Shown here in pieces: positions 54,424-63,192 of a stretch of DNA of 64,000 nt. Origin of the DNA: Lacibacter sp. H407 (lineage in GTDB: Bacteria; Bacteroidota; Bacteroidia; Chitinophagales; Chitinophagaceae); assembly GCF_037892605.1 (NCBI RefSeq), contig NZ_JBBKTU010000003.1, forward strand, positions 62,001 through 126,000, read 5' to 3'. Position numbers and translations under genes: made by a program. The first letter of the stretch is position 1, and each line of letters opens with the position of its first letter. The notes beneath the pieces were generated by a model. The model worked only from the letters and a program-made list of their open reading frames with translations, was not told the origin of the DNA and did not search any database.

Positions 54424-55170
54424 CTACCCCTTCGGCTTTATCGTAATCACCGGTCCGTATTTTATTTTTGAATACAATGCATAACTCAGCATCAGAAAGG
54501 CCATGCCGTTACGGGCTTTGTTACTTTCACTCACATCAATATCCACCAATCCAAACTGATAACCTGTTTGTACCATCAATCGTTTACCAAGCCATGCACC
54601 TGCAGATGCAGCAGCGCCTGCATCATAGGTTTTGATATCACCATAAATGGGTCGACCTGTTTGTTTGGATGAAAGCAGGAACGATGCATACCCTCCTGCT
54701 CCCACAAAAAATCGTTTGCTTGCTCCGAGGTAGAACTGGTATTGCACCGGAATACTCAGGTATTGCAAATCAACATTACTCACATCATTTTTTCCATCGC
54801 CGTTGATATCACCTGTTGCAACATTTACACCGCCTTTGAAATAAGCGGCATTGATCTGCAACCTGCTCTTAGGTAACTCCCGTGCATAACCAATGCTGAT
54901 GGTATAACCCGGTCTTGCCTGTGCAGCATAACGATCGACCAAATTTGTATTGGTTGTTTGCGACATGGTTCCGCCGGCACTGAGCGTTAAAAGATTGGGA
55001 GCAGGTGGAAGTGTATCCGGAACCTCACTATCAATATCATCGATCTTGATAAAAGCATCAAAGCCGGCACGCAGTGTATCCTTTCCCTTTGCTATCTTTT
55101 TTTGAGGTGTGTTTTGTGCAATGGTAACACCTGTAATAATCAGAAGAATAACGGTAAGAAGTTGTTTCAT
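54424..55170 (-). CDS. Outer-membrane beta-barrel protein
   Basis: A 248-residue exported protein. Start Met 55170 gives signal peptide MKQLLTVILLIITGVTIAQ; the 13-codon extension upstream is unlikely. The mature part alternates hydrophobic and polar residues with aromatic ends (YTISIGYARELPKSRLQINAAYFKGG; LMVQTGYQFGLVDIDVS; MAFLMLSYALYSKIKYG), typical of an eight-stranded barrel, PorT-like. A loop holds GDINGDGKNDVSN, a calcium-binding-like motif. Function unknown. Confidence 0.82.
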   Translation of the reverse strand: MKQLLTVILLIITGVTIAQNTPQKKIAKGKDTLRAGFDAFIKIDDIDSEVPDTLPPAPNLLTLSAGGTMSQTTNTNLVDRYAAQARPGYTISIGYARELPKSRLQINAAYFKGGVNVATGDINGDGKNDVSNVDLQYLSIPVQYQFYLGASKRFFVGAGGYASFLLSSKQTGRPIYGDIKTYDAGAAASAGAWLGKRLMVQTGYQFGLVDIDVSESNKARNGMAFLMLSYALYSKIKYGPVITIKPKG

Positions 55171-55355
55171 GGTAGAAGAGTTTTTGGTTTGATGAAACAA
55201 AGGAAACAACGATTATTTATGAAAACAGCATACGGATTAGTTTACGGTGCAGCGGAATGAGTTAAAGGGAAGAAAACGTATGAATTATACAACTCTAACT
55301 GTTTTATTTATAACATTTACCTGCTGCAAATATGTGACCTTACAACAAAAACAAT

Positions 55356-55745
55356 ATGCCAGCAGATACGAAAGAAGGAACTGAAGAACCCCGTAAAAAT
55401 GAATTGCCGAAATCAACATCACATATTATTGTTGAGATCGTAGAATACATTCCTGATTCGGTTGTAAGTAAAACAGTGATCAAAAAATCGGGTGGAGATG
55501 TAACGGCTACTTCTGTTGATGAAGGTGAAGAGTTGTGTGATAAAACAACTGAATTTGATACCTACGTGCAGATCATCGACGGAAAAGCAGATGTAACCAT
55601 CGGCAACAAAGAATTTAACTTGAAACTTGGAGAAGGTATTGTGATCCCTGCAAATACACTTCATTGTTTTCATGCCGATGAACAGTTTAAGATGATCACC
55701 ACGATCATTAATAACAATCAGAAAGAAGTAGTGGTTAACGCATAA
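55356..55745 (+). CDS. Cupin-domain protein
   Basis: A 129-residue cytoplasmic protein with a cupin fold. The second cupin motif reads GEGIVIPANTLHCFHA, and FDTYVQIIDGKADVTIG precedes it. The first metal-binding motif is poor: the usual GxxxxxHxH is replaced by DEGEELCDKTTEFDTY, so metal binding is uncertain. The charged N-terminal 20 residues (TKEGTEEPRKNE) are probably disordered. Isolated gene; function unknown. Confidence 0.8.
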   Translation: MPADTKEGTEEPRKNELPKSTSHIIVEIVEYIPDSVVSKTVIKKSGGDVTATSVDEGEELCDKTTEFDTYVQIIDGKADVTIGNKEFNLKLGEGIVIPANTLHCFHADEQFKMITTIINNNQKEVVVNA

Positions 55746-55803
55746 CCCATCTTCAGTGATCATTGCGTCGAATGGGAAAGTTTTGTCCGACGTTGACTAC
55801 TCA

Positions 55804-57249
55804 TCACTCATCCACCCAAATCACTGAATTCTCTTCGCCAAATTCATTTGGTTCACGAAGTTTATTGGCGGGATCAACCACCCACTTTCCATCAATTACA
55901 AATTTGTATTGATGTTTGCCGGGTGTAAGATGTTGTTGAATGATCCACTCATCGCCTTCTTTCTGCATTACAAAACCATTGGGCGACCAGTTATTGAATG
56001 TTCCTGCGAGGCATATTTTTTTTGCATCTGCAAATCCTTTTAAACGGAATATTTGATTCGGTGCTATGATCAATGTTTGATTGGCCATTTCTTTTCCTGT
56101 TGCAGGATCATTCACTTTCATTCCATCCACTTCAAATGTATATTCATAATTACCATGGCCCAGTGTGTACGGAAACACCCAACCGCTATCTGTTTTCGTC
56201 ATCGGCAATTCATAATTCCGCCATTGGTTGAACGAGCCCATCAACATTACTTTTTGTGCAGTTGAATAACCTTTGAGATAAAACAAATGCGGCTTGCCGA
56301 TCATTACCACTGAGTTGGTTTCGTTGAACTCATTGGGAAACTGATCAGGATTTGCAGGATCAGCAAACCAACGCCCATCGGTAATAAAACGATAGGTATG
56401 TGTTCCATCGGCGAGGTACACATCAATGGCCCAGCCTGTCGCAGTCCGGTTCATGCGTATCTGATCATCTCTCCAGTCGTTAAAACTTCCTGCTACCGAC
56501 ACATGTTTTGCAGCACTGTTTGCAGCCAATGAAAACACATGATTGGTTTTATAATACACCGAATTATCATTCCCTTCCCCATCATTTTCAATCAACTGAT
56601 TGTCTTTATCAACCGTCCATTTTTCATCCACAATAAATTTATAGTAATGTTTTCCTGCGCCGAGTTTTACAATAGCGATCCATCCACTGTCGACCTGCTG
56701 CATGGCTAATGCTTCAGGGTTCCAGTTATTGAATGTACCGGCCAGCATTACTCTCCTTGCAGTTTTATTATCCCGCAGAAAGAACGAAACCAACGAATCT
56801 TTTACAGCAAAGGGATATTTTTTTGTAAACTTATTATAACCATACAATGGTTCTTTGTTAACATATCCGTAACCGTTATTAAACCGTTTTTGCGCCAGCA
56901 GAATTTTTTCAACCGGATCCATAAGCTTATCAGCCGCCAACATGTTTTTGCTCAGCACCAGCATTTCACCGTTGTTGAGATTGATGTCCCAGCCAAGTTT
57001 CAATAATGAATCAGGACGGTTGGTTTTGAAAAAGGTTTTGAGATCAAGCTCCTGTAAACTGTATTGTGCAACAAATGCATCCAGCTCTTCTGCAACAATG
57101 TTTTTGCTGAGTGTGATGTAGATATGCCCGTTCTTCACCACAAATGCTTTGATGGGCGGTTGTGCGTTGGCGTTACTGCATACCAATAGCAGCAGCAACA
57201 CCGGAAGCATACGCCTGCAGCATTGTTTTATGAAGCTTATGGTTTGCAT
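55804..57249 (-). CDS. Secreted protein with four tandem glycogen-binding-like (CBM48/AMPK) domains
   Basis: A 481-residue exported protein; start Met 57249 overlaps the upstream stop (TAATG), so translation is coupled. After the signal peptide comes an unrecognised domain (about 35-150), then four CBM48/AMPK-beta-like modules (about 155-236, 240-320, 324-400, 403-484 in long-frame numbering). Each has the tryptophan motif: AGTFNNWNP, AGSFNDWRD, MGSFNQWRN, AGTFNNWSP, followed by a KFIVDEKW/RFITDGRW/TFEVDGMK/KFVIDGKW strand. No catalytic domain is present. CBM48 is usually an intracellular single module on glycogen enzymes; four in a row on a secreted protein is unusual. Glucan binding is inference. 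Confidence 0.88.
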   Translation of the reverse strand: MQTISFIKQCCRRMLPVLLLLLVCSNANAQPPIKAFVVKNGHIYITLSKNIVAEELDAFVAQYSLQELDLKTFFKTNRPDSLLKLGWDINLNNGEMLVLSKNMLAADKLMDPVEKILLAQKRFNNGYGYVNKEPLYGYNKFTKKYPFAVKDSLVSFFLRDNKTARRVMLAGTFNNWNPEALAMQQVDSGWIAIVKLGAGKHYYKFIVDEKWTVDKDNQLIENDGEGNDNSVYYKTNHVFSLAANSAAKHVSVAGSFNDWRDDQIRMNRTATGWAIDVYLADGTHTYRFITDGRWFADPANPDQFPNEFNETNSVVMIGKPHLFYLKGYSTAQKVMLMGSFNQWRNYELPMTKTDSGWVFPYTLGHGNYEYTFEVDGMKVNDPATGKEMANQTLIIAPNQIFRLKGFADAKKICLAGTFNNWSPNGFVMQKEGDEWIIQQHLTPGKHQYKFVIDGKWVVDPANKLREPNEFGEENSVIWVDE

Positions 57250-58271
57250 TATTTCCATATATACATCTTCCGCTTTACAAAGTTAAATCCAATTTTGTGC
57301 ATGGAGAGAAAATCAAATCCAAGCATTCCGTCCAGGCATCGTTCATAGGAGGCGCACATTTTTTCCATATTGGTCACCAGCACCGGCATACTCGCCATAT
57401 CTCTTGTACCCATCGTAAGGTTACTCATATCACCATACAAAGCATCTACTTTCCTATTGCCCGCTCCGTTGAGTACTATGCGTCGGGTGATCACTACATT
57501 ATCCAATACCGCTTCTGATAAACGACTGTCGATCACATTTGATTCTGCCCCTGTATCTACCAAAAACGTGAGCTTCTTATTCCCTATTTTTCCATACGTG
57601 AGTATTTTGTTGTCAAGTAAAGTAATGGGAAACGTTGAATAAGCAGCGGTATCGTTGAGCATCGAATGCTGATAATTTTTCTCATCTCTTTTGCTGACAT
57701 GATGCAGATGAATTTCGCTGTTCTCATAATCAATGATCATTTCAAACTGTTTGAACAACTGCACACCGAGTAATCCGAATATTTTGATCCCTTTACTGTT
57801 TTCAATATGACCGAGGTTGATACGATCGGCTTCCACTTTAAAATAATTCACTGCACCAAACGATAACTTCTTTACCAATGTACGACCGTAATCTGCCACC
57901 GAACCTGTAATGCCTCCACCTTGCTCACCGGCACCACTTTCTGTTACAGGATAATCCCGGAAGTAAGTCATGTTGAGAATTAAACCCGGTGCCCCGGTAT
58001 CTAAAATAAAACTCCCTTCAATGGTATCGGCTTTTGCTTTAATTAAGATGAGGTTCCCTGCACGGCTGAAGGGAAGAATAAAATCGGCCGTATCTGTTTT
58101 TACAACCGGCTCACGGCCAAACGAACCTGCTGAAGTTTGAGTAAACAGATCACTATTATACGTCAACACAGTTTTCGACGAATCAATGCTCCTGGCAGCT
58201 TGTGCCTGGCCTTGTACTGCAGCACATAAAAATGCTACAGCAATCAACAGTGATTGTGCGAATGATGACAT
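57249..58271 (-). CDS. Secreted two-domain retropepsin-like aspartyl protease
   Basis: A 340-residue exported protein (start Met 58271, signal peptide MSSFAQSLLIAVAFLCAAVQGQAQ; 26 codons upstream are open but unlikely). It has two aspartyl protease halves, with D91 in GSFILDTGAPGLIL and D239 in LTFLVDTGAESNVID, each followed by a conserved GLLGVQLF / GMLGFDFL block. A single chain with both halves could form one pepsin-like active site. Its last base overlaps the ATG of the CBM48 gene (TAATG), which implies coupled synthesis. Confidence 0.88.
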   Translation of the reverse strand: MSSFAQSLLIAVAFLCAAVQGQAQAARSIDSSKTVLTYNSDLFTQTSAGSFGREPVVKTDTADFILPFSRAGNLILIKAKADTIEGSFILDTGAPGLILNMTYFRDYPVTESGAGEQGGGITGSVADYGRTLVKKLSFGAVNYFKVEADRINLGHIENSKGIKIFGLLGVQLFKQFEMIIDYENSEIHLHHVSKRDEKNYQHSMLNDTAAYSTFPITLLDNKILTYGKIGNKKLTFLVDTGAESNVIDSRLSEAVLDNVVITRRIVLNGAGNRKVDALYGDMSNLTMGTRDMASMPVLVTNMEKMCASYERCLDGMLGFDFLSMHKIGFNFVKRKMYIWK

Positions 58272-58431
58272 AAGGTTTATAGAAAACAAAACTATAAAAG
58301 CTGTGAGAAGATGCCGCACCAGCAAACAACTGCTGCAACCAATCAACACACTTTAACATAATACGCACATTGAGATAAAAATGTTACGGAGTATCACTAC
58401 CATTTTTCAAACTGATTGAATAACTTACTAT

Positions 58432-58776
58432 ATGATCTCACTCAAAACCTTTCGTCAGCTTGCACTCTCGTTTGCAGAAGTAACCGAACAACCGCATTTT
58501 GAAAAAACATCGTTCCGTGTAAAAAAGAAAATCTTTGTTACACTCGATGAAGCAACACACACAGCTTGTGTAAAATTTTCAGCAACTGATCAATCGGTGT
58601 ATTGCCTCATCGACAAAACGATCATTTGGCCCGTACCGAATAAATGGGGGCAGCAGGGCTGGACATTTGTTGATCTCAAAAAGGTCAAAAAAGATCTGTT
58701 GACAGAAGTGTTGACAACAGCGTATTGTGAGGTGGCGCCAAAAGCGTTGGCCGGGTTGTATAAAAAACCAACTTAA
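58432..58776 (+). CDS. MmcQ/YjbR-family protein
   Basis: A 114-residue protein of the YjbR family, known for a DNA-binding-like (double-wing) fold but with no established role. Family blocks: LALSFAEVTEQPHFEKTSFRVKKKIFVTLDE, KFSATDQSVYCLIDKTIIWPVPNKWGQQGWTFVDLKKVKKDLL. Complete; divergent from the aspartyl protease gene. Confidence 0.88.
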   Translation: MISLKTFRQLALSFAEVTEQPHFEKTSFRVKKKIFVTLDEATHTACVKFSATDQSVYCLIDKTIIWPVPNKWGQQGWTFVDLKKVKKDLLTEVLTTAYCEVAPKALAGLYKKPT

Positions 58777-58778
58777 AG

Positions 58779-58808
58779 AAAAGATCCCCCGAAACGGAGG
58801 ATCTTTCT
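58779..58808. terminator. Terminator after the YjbR gene
   Basis: Stem AAGATCC/GGATCTT (58781-58787 with 58799-58805). The T run is weak on the plus strand (TTTCTT) and better on the minus. No gene is visible in 58809-59003. Confidence 0.65.
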
Positions 58809-59003
58809 TAACCAAAAACATCAGGAAAAACAAACTGTTTCCAATGGGGTCTATTAATAAATTTTACAAGAGGGCGAATGCAATTATCTTCAGAGGAACG
58901 GGAGTCGTTTTTTCGGAGTTGGATCTAAAAACGGAGCCGCTGCAAATGTACGGGCCGATCAACTGCTTCACTTAACAGATGCGGTTGATTACTGCCTTTA
59001 AAA

Positions 59004-59033
59004 GACAAAAGGGCTGTTGCCGGCCCTTTTTGT
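59004..59033 (-). terminator. Terminator of the head-GIN gene
   Basis: Eight-base perfect stem AAAAGGGC/GCCCTTTT (59007-59014 with 59023-59030). On the minus strand the gene at 59042 ends just before it and the stem runs into TTTTGTC. Confidence 0.8.
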
Positions 59034-59041
59034 GAAAATCT

Positions 59042-59773
59042 TTACTCTTTTATGAGATTACCCGATCCCGCAGATTTCGATTTGATGTCGGCCGGGTTGC
59101 CGTAATAATGAATATCACCGCCACCTGCTACACGCACATCCAGCACCAGACTGGCAAACACCCACACATTGCCTGAACCGGCAATATTGATCTTGGCCGT
59201 TTCTGCTTTCAGGTCTTTCATCATCACATCACCACTTCCTGCCACTTCAATATCCACCACACGGGTTGCGCCCGATCCTTCTGCTTTTCCGCTACCGGCA
59301 ATATTTACATGCACTTCCGGTGCATTTACTTCCATCAGTTTAATATCGCCACTACCTGCAATACTCAGCCTGATCTTTTCGGTAGAAGTGATGGCGGTTT
59401 GAGCAACCATATTACCACTACCAGCCAGACTTACCGATGAATAGCGGGGCGATTTGATGTATACTTTAATGTCTTGTGATGGACGAATGTTGGTGCCACT
59501 TTTGGTACGGATCTTTAATACTCCATCCTCTACCGATGTTAAAATGTATTTCATCAAATTTTCATCGGCTTCAATTCTTATCTCCGTTTCATCGGCCTGC
59601 GAAAAAAATACATCAAAGGAACCGGATGCCTTCACGCTTTTGAAACTTCCTTCGTTACGGTTAACGGTTACTATGTCGCCATTGCCTTTTACACTACGCC
59701 AGCCGCAGGAAGTAATGGTGATCGAAAAAATGAACAGAAGTACCGCTCCGGTAATAATTTGTTTGCGCATCAT
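59042..59773 (-). CDS. Head-GIN domain lipoprotein (DUF2807)
   Basis: A 243-residue exported protein with lipobox TSC at about residue 23. The domain is a right-handed beta-solenoid with seven turns marked by AGSG or AGGG (LAGSGNMVAQ, IAGSGDIKLM, IAGSGKAEGS, VAGSGDVMMK, IAGSGNVWVF, VAGGGDIHYY, SAGSGNLIKE), about 22 residues apart. The N-terminal GNGDIVTVNRNEGSFKSVKASGSFDVFFSQ is the family start. Probably anchored to the inner face of the outer membrane. No enzyme motif; function unknown. Confidence 0.92.
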   Translation of the reverse strand: MMRKQIITGAVLLFIFSITITSCGWRSVKGNGDIVTVNRNEGSFKSVKASGSFDVFFSQADETEIRIEADENLMKYILTSVEDGVLKIRTKSGTNIRPSQDIKVYIKSPRYSSVSLAGSGNMVAQTAITSTEKIRLSIAGSGDIKLMEVNAPEVHVNIAGSGKAEGSGATRVVDIEVAGSGDVMMKDLKAETAKINIAGSGNVWVFASLVLDVRVAGGGDIHYYGNPADIKSKSAGSGNLIKE

Positions 59774-60010
59774 GATTTGGTTTTTGTTTTAATAGTAATC
59801 TGCAGACCTTCACGCTAAGACGGGCACAACGGTTTGTTGGTTACGCACACGGCTCACTGAAAGATCATACATGGGTTAAAGCTGGAGCCCGACAAAAGTA
59901 AATGAAAAAATATAGGGTAAAAATTATTCATGCCAATTGTTTCTACACAGGATGAAACTCTTTTCCCCATTGCCCGAATATCTCTGCTTTTGGCCATTGC
60001 TGCTTTTTGT

Positions 60011-60018
60011 TACCTTCG
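60011..60018 (+). promoter_or_regulatory. Promoter -7 element TACCTTCG for guaA
   Basis: TACCTTCG differs from TAnnTTTG by one base and ends seven bases before the guaA ATG at 60026. It lies inside the 32-codon extension of the longest frame, so it also decides the start. Confidence 0.55.
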
Positions 60019-60025
60019 CCGCATC

Positions 60026-61561
60026 ATGACAGAAAAGATTCTCATCCTCGATTTTGGTTCCCAATATACCCAGTTGATCGCCCGTGCCGTGCGTGAATGC
60101 AATGTGTACTGCGAAATCACCCCGTTTCACAAACCCGTAGTAGTAGACGAATACCTGAAAGGGATCATTCTTTCCGGTAGCCCGTTCTCCGTAAATGATG
60201 CAAACGCACCCACGGTAGATATCGAAGCACTCACCAAAAAATTTCCCGTTCTCGGCATTTGCTATGGTGCCCAGCTTACAGCCAAACAACTTGGCGGACG
60301 GGTGGAGAAAAGTGAGAAACGTGAATATGGCCGTGCTGTATTACGGAAAGAAAAAGAAGATGTGCTGTTGAAAGATATCAGTGAAACATCGCAGGTATGG
60401 ATGAGCCATGGCGACAGCATCCTCGAATTACCGGCCGGCTTTGAGATCATGGCCGTTACGGATTCTATTCCCGTTGCTGCATTTCGTTCGAACGGTACCG
60501 TTAGTAAGCCATTGTATGGATTGCAGTTTCATCCGGAAGTGTACCATTCAACCGAAGGAAAGAAAATACTCAAGAACTTTTTAATGGATATCTGCGGCTG
60601 CAAAGCCGATTGGACACCGGCATCGTTTGTGAACGAAACGGTAGCCAGTTTAAAACAACAGATCGGCGATCGCAAAGTGATCATGGGGTTGAGCGGTGGT
60701 GTTGACTCTACTGTAGCCGCTACATTAATTCACAGAGCAATCGGCAGCAATCTCTTTGGCATTTTTGTTGATAATGGAGTGTTGCGCAAAGATGAATTTC
60801 AGCAGGTACTTGATACTTATGGTACTATTGGTTTGAATGTAAAAGGTGTGGATGCACGTGAACATTTTTATACCAAGCTGGCGGGCAAAAGCAACCCGGA
60901 AGAAAAACGGAAGATCATTGGGGGCACTTTTATTGAAGTATTCGACCGTGAAGCACATACAATAGAAGGTGTGGAATTACTCGGACAGGGAACCATTTAT
61001 CCGGATGTGATTGAAAGTGTGAGCGTGCATGGTCCATCTGTAACTATCAAATCGCATCACAACGTGGGTGGATTACCCGACACCATGAAACTGGAATTGG
61101 TGGAACCGCTTCGTTATTTATTTAAAGATGAAGTACGGAAAGTGGGTGCAGAGCTGGGTATCCCGGCTGATATGCTGAACCGTCATCCCTTCCCCGGTCC
61201 CGGTTTAGCTATTCGTATTCTGGGAGAGATCACAGAAGAGAAAGTTGATCTGTTACAACGTGCCGATGCCATTTTCATCAATGGATTGAAAGAACATAAC
61301 TTATATGATAAAGTGTGGCAGGCAGGTGCTATCCTGTTGCCGGTGCAAAGTGTAGGTGTAATGGGCGATGAACGTACGTATGAATTTACATTGGCGTTAA
61401 GAGCAGTTACTTCGGTTGATGGTATGACGGCTGACTGGGCACATCTCCCCTACGAATTTCTGGCACATATTTCGAATGAGATCATCAACAAAGTGCGAGG
61501 CATCAACCGTGTAGTGTATGATATCAGCAGCAAACCGCCTGCAACCATTGAATGGGAATAA
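60026..61561 (+). CDS. guaA: GMP synthase (glutamine-hydrolysing)
   Basis: A 511-residue enzyme that converts XMP to GMP. The N-terminal class I glutamine amidotransferase has the nucleophile C79 in LGICYGAQL and the QFHPEVYHS His-Glu pair. The ATP pyrophosphatase domain has [15 protein letters not shown], and the dimerisation domain ends in [13 protein letters not shown], the family C-terminus. Start Met 60026 ([20 protein letters not shown]) is conserved in the family. Confidence 0.97.
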   Translation: MTEKILILDFGSQYTQLIARAVRECNVYCEITPFHKPVVVDEYLKGIILSGSPFSVNDANAPTVDIEALTKKFPVLGICYGAQLTAKQLGGRVEKSEKREYGRAVLRKEKEDVLLKDISETSQVWMSHGDSILELPAGFEIMAVTDSIPVAAFRSNGTVSKPLYGLQFHPEVYHSTEGKKILKNFLMDICGCKADWTPASFVNETVASLKQQIGDRKVIMGLSGGVDSTVAATLIHRAIGSNLFGIFVDNGVLRKDEFQQVLDTYGTIGLNVKGVDAREHFYTKLAGKSNPEEKRKIIGGTFIEVFDREAHTIEGVELLGQGTIYPDVIESVSVHGPSVTIKSHHNVGGLPDTMKLELVEPLRYLFKDEVRKVGAELGIPADMLNRHPFPGPGLAIRILGEITEEKVDLLQRADAIFINGLKEHNLYDKVWQAGAILLPVQSVGVMGDERTYEFTLALRAVTSVDGMTADWAHLPYEFLAHISNEIINKVRGINRVVYDISSKPPATIEWE

Positions 61562-61589
61562 TCATCTGCTAAGTGTCGTTTTAAACTAT

Positions 61590-62756
61590 ATGAAAAAACT
61601 ATTTTTTGTTTTACTGGGTTTCTTGTTTGTGTTTGCGTTGCCCGCACAAGACAGTGTTGCTGTAAAAAAATACCGTGTCGGCATTTTTGCAAACCTCTAT
61701 CTTGATTCTTCTTTTACAGGTGAAACATATCGCTTTGCCAACCAGATGCCAAGGCATTTGTTATCCGGGCTCGATTTTGTGCAAGGCGCATTACTTGCTG
61801 TTGATTCATTATCAACCAACAAAAATCTTGAAGTAGTTGTGTACGATCTGCGTTCTGCCAACCAGAGTTTACCGGAATTGTATAAACGTACCAGTTTTGA
61901 TTCATTGGATCTGATAATCGGGGCCGTTAGCGGAAACGAATACATGACGTTGGCAGAAATTGCACAGATGAAAAATATTCCCTTTGTATCGGCTACTTTT
62001 CCGAACGACGGTGGTGTTACCAATAATCCATTTACCATTATCGTAAATTCAACGCTTTCGGTTCACTGCGAAGCACTTTACAACTTTGTGATGCGACATG
62101 ATCCAACAGCTAATCTTGTATATGTACGCCGCAAAGGACAACAGGAAGACCGGCTTGCTGCTTCCTTTAACGAATCCAATAAGGGAAGCAATAGCAACCA
62201 GTTGTTGAAATGGAAAACGGTGATGCTGGGTGATGGATTTACAACAGCTGATCTTACGCCTCATCTCGACAGTACCAAAACCAACCTGATCATTTGCGGA
62301 TCACTGGACGAAAGTTTTGGATTACGGTTGGTGAACAATGCCAACAGTCTCCGAAAAAAATATTCATTTGAATTGGTTGGGATGCCTACATGGGATGCCA
62401 TCAAAGATCTGAGCAAACCTGATTATAAAGACTTGCCGATTTTTTACAGTACTACGTTTTATAATACGGGTACAGTTGCTTATGGCAACTTTACAAAATC
62501 ATTTACCGAACTTACCAACGGACGACCTTCCGATGTGGCTTATAAAGGATTTGAATTAAGCTGGCATTTTATCAATTTGTTATTGAAGTATGATGATGAA
62601 TTGATGCAGCACCTGAACGAACGCAATTTCCGTTCGTTTACCGAATATGATTTCAAACCCATTTTCAACAAGACCTCAGGTCGACCGAATTATTTCGAAA
62701 ACAAGCGGGTGTATATTTTGAAGCGGAGTAATAATCTGGTGTCGAGAATGAATTAA
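61590..62756 (+). CDS. Periplasmic binding protein-like protein (PBP1 fold)
   Basis: A 388-residue exported protein (start Met 61590, signal peptide MKKLFFVLLGFLFVFALPAQ). The mature part reads YRVGIFANLYLDSSFTGETYRFANQ, LDFVQGALLAVDSL, LDLIIGAVSGNEYMTLAEIAQMKNIPFVSATFP and NLVYVRRKGQQEDRLAASF, the pattern of type 1 periplasmic binding proteins (branched-chain amino-acid receptor type). No ABC permease is adjacent, so it may instead be a peptidoglycan-associated or sensor module. The gene begins 28 bases after guaA and is probably in the same transcript. Confidence 0.85.
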   Translation: MKKLFFVLLGFLFVFALPAQDSVAVKKYRVGIFANLYLDSSFTGETYRFANQMPRHLLSGLDFVQGALLAVDSLSTNKNLEVVVYDLRSANQSLPELYKRTSFDSLDLIIGAVSGNEYMTLAEIAQMKNIPFVSATFPNDGGVTNNPFTIIVNSTLSVHCEALYNFVMRHDPTANLVYVRRKGQQEDRLAASFNESNKGSNSNQLLKWKTVMLGDGFTTADLTPHLDSTKTNLIICGSLDESFGLRLVNNANSLRKKYSFELVGMPTWDAIKDLSKPDYKDLPIFYSTTFYNTGTVAYGNFTKSFTELTNGRPSDVAYKGFELSWHFINLLLKYDDELMQHLNERNFRSFTEYDFKPIFNKTSGRPNYFENKRVYILKRSNNLVSRMN

Positions 62757-62884
62757 GCTCCTTTAGAGAAAAAAACCTGTAAAGCATAGTTCCAAACTCT
62801 TTAAGAATATCACTTCGTCATTACTTCAGCTACGGGCTGTAGTTGACGAATAAACTTTTTAACCTGTCAACTTGTTTCTTCTCT

Positions 62885-63046
62885 ATGCCCCACAAGAAAC
62901 AGCACTTGCCACAAAAGATCTGCCTTGTTTGCAACCGTCCGTTTACCTGGCGAAAGAAATGGGAAAAGGTATGGGACGAAGTAAAGTACTGCAGCGACCG
63001 TTGCCGAAACAGCCGTAACAGCAGCAAACCCGCCGATACAAAATAA
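62885..63046 (+). CDS. DUF2256 small zinc-ribbon protein (53 aa)
   Basis: A 53-residue protein with [30 protein letters not shown]13, C16, C36 and C40 form a likely zinc site. This is the DUF2256 family, often found near cryptochrome/photolyase genes in other bacteria, though none is visible here. The start ATG at 62885 is chosen over a longer frame starting at 62843, whose first 14 residues are not conserved. Confidence 0.8.
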   Translation: MPHKKQHLPQKICLVCNRPFTWRKKWEKVWDEVKYCSDRCRNSRNSSKPADTK

Positions 63047-63128
63047 GAACAGCGTCCACTCACTTACGGTGATGCATAGCTGCATATTGATTGCTTTGTT
63101 ACAACAATCAAAGGACGACTAATTGTAA

Positions 63129-63162
63129 ATAAAAAAAGGCCGGTTGCTTGCGCAACCAGCCT
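63129..63162 (-). terminator. Terminator of the T9SS cargo gene
   Basis: Stem GGCCGGTTGC/GCAACCAGCC (63137-63146 with 63151-63160, one mismatch), four-base loop, minus-strand T run of seven; 31 bases after the stop at 63193. Confidence 0.88.
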
Positions 63163-63192
63163 CTGTTATAACTGATAACTCCTCTCTTAGTT

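Noticed and set aside
54165-54446. 93-codon plus frame
   Set aside because: It crosses a 13-bp terminator stem and the 3' end of a real gene.
58727-58975. 82-codon plus frame after YjbR
   Set aside because: It overlaps the YjbR end and its terminator and has no motif.
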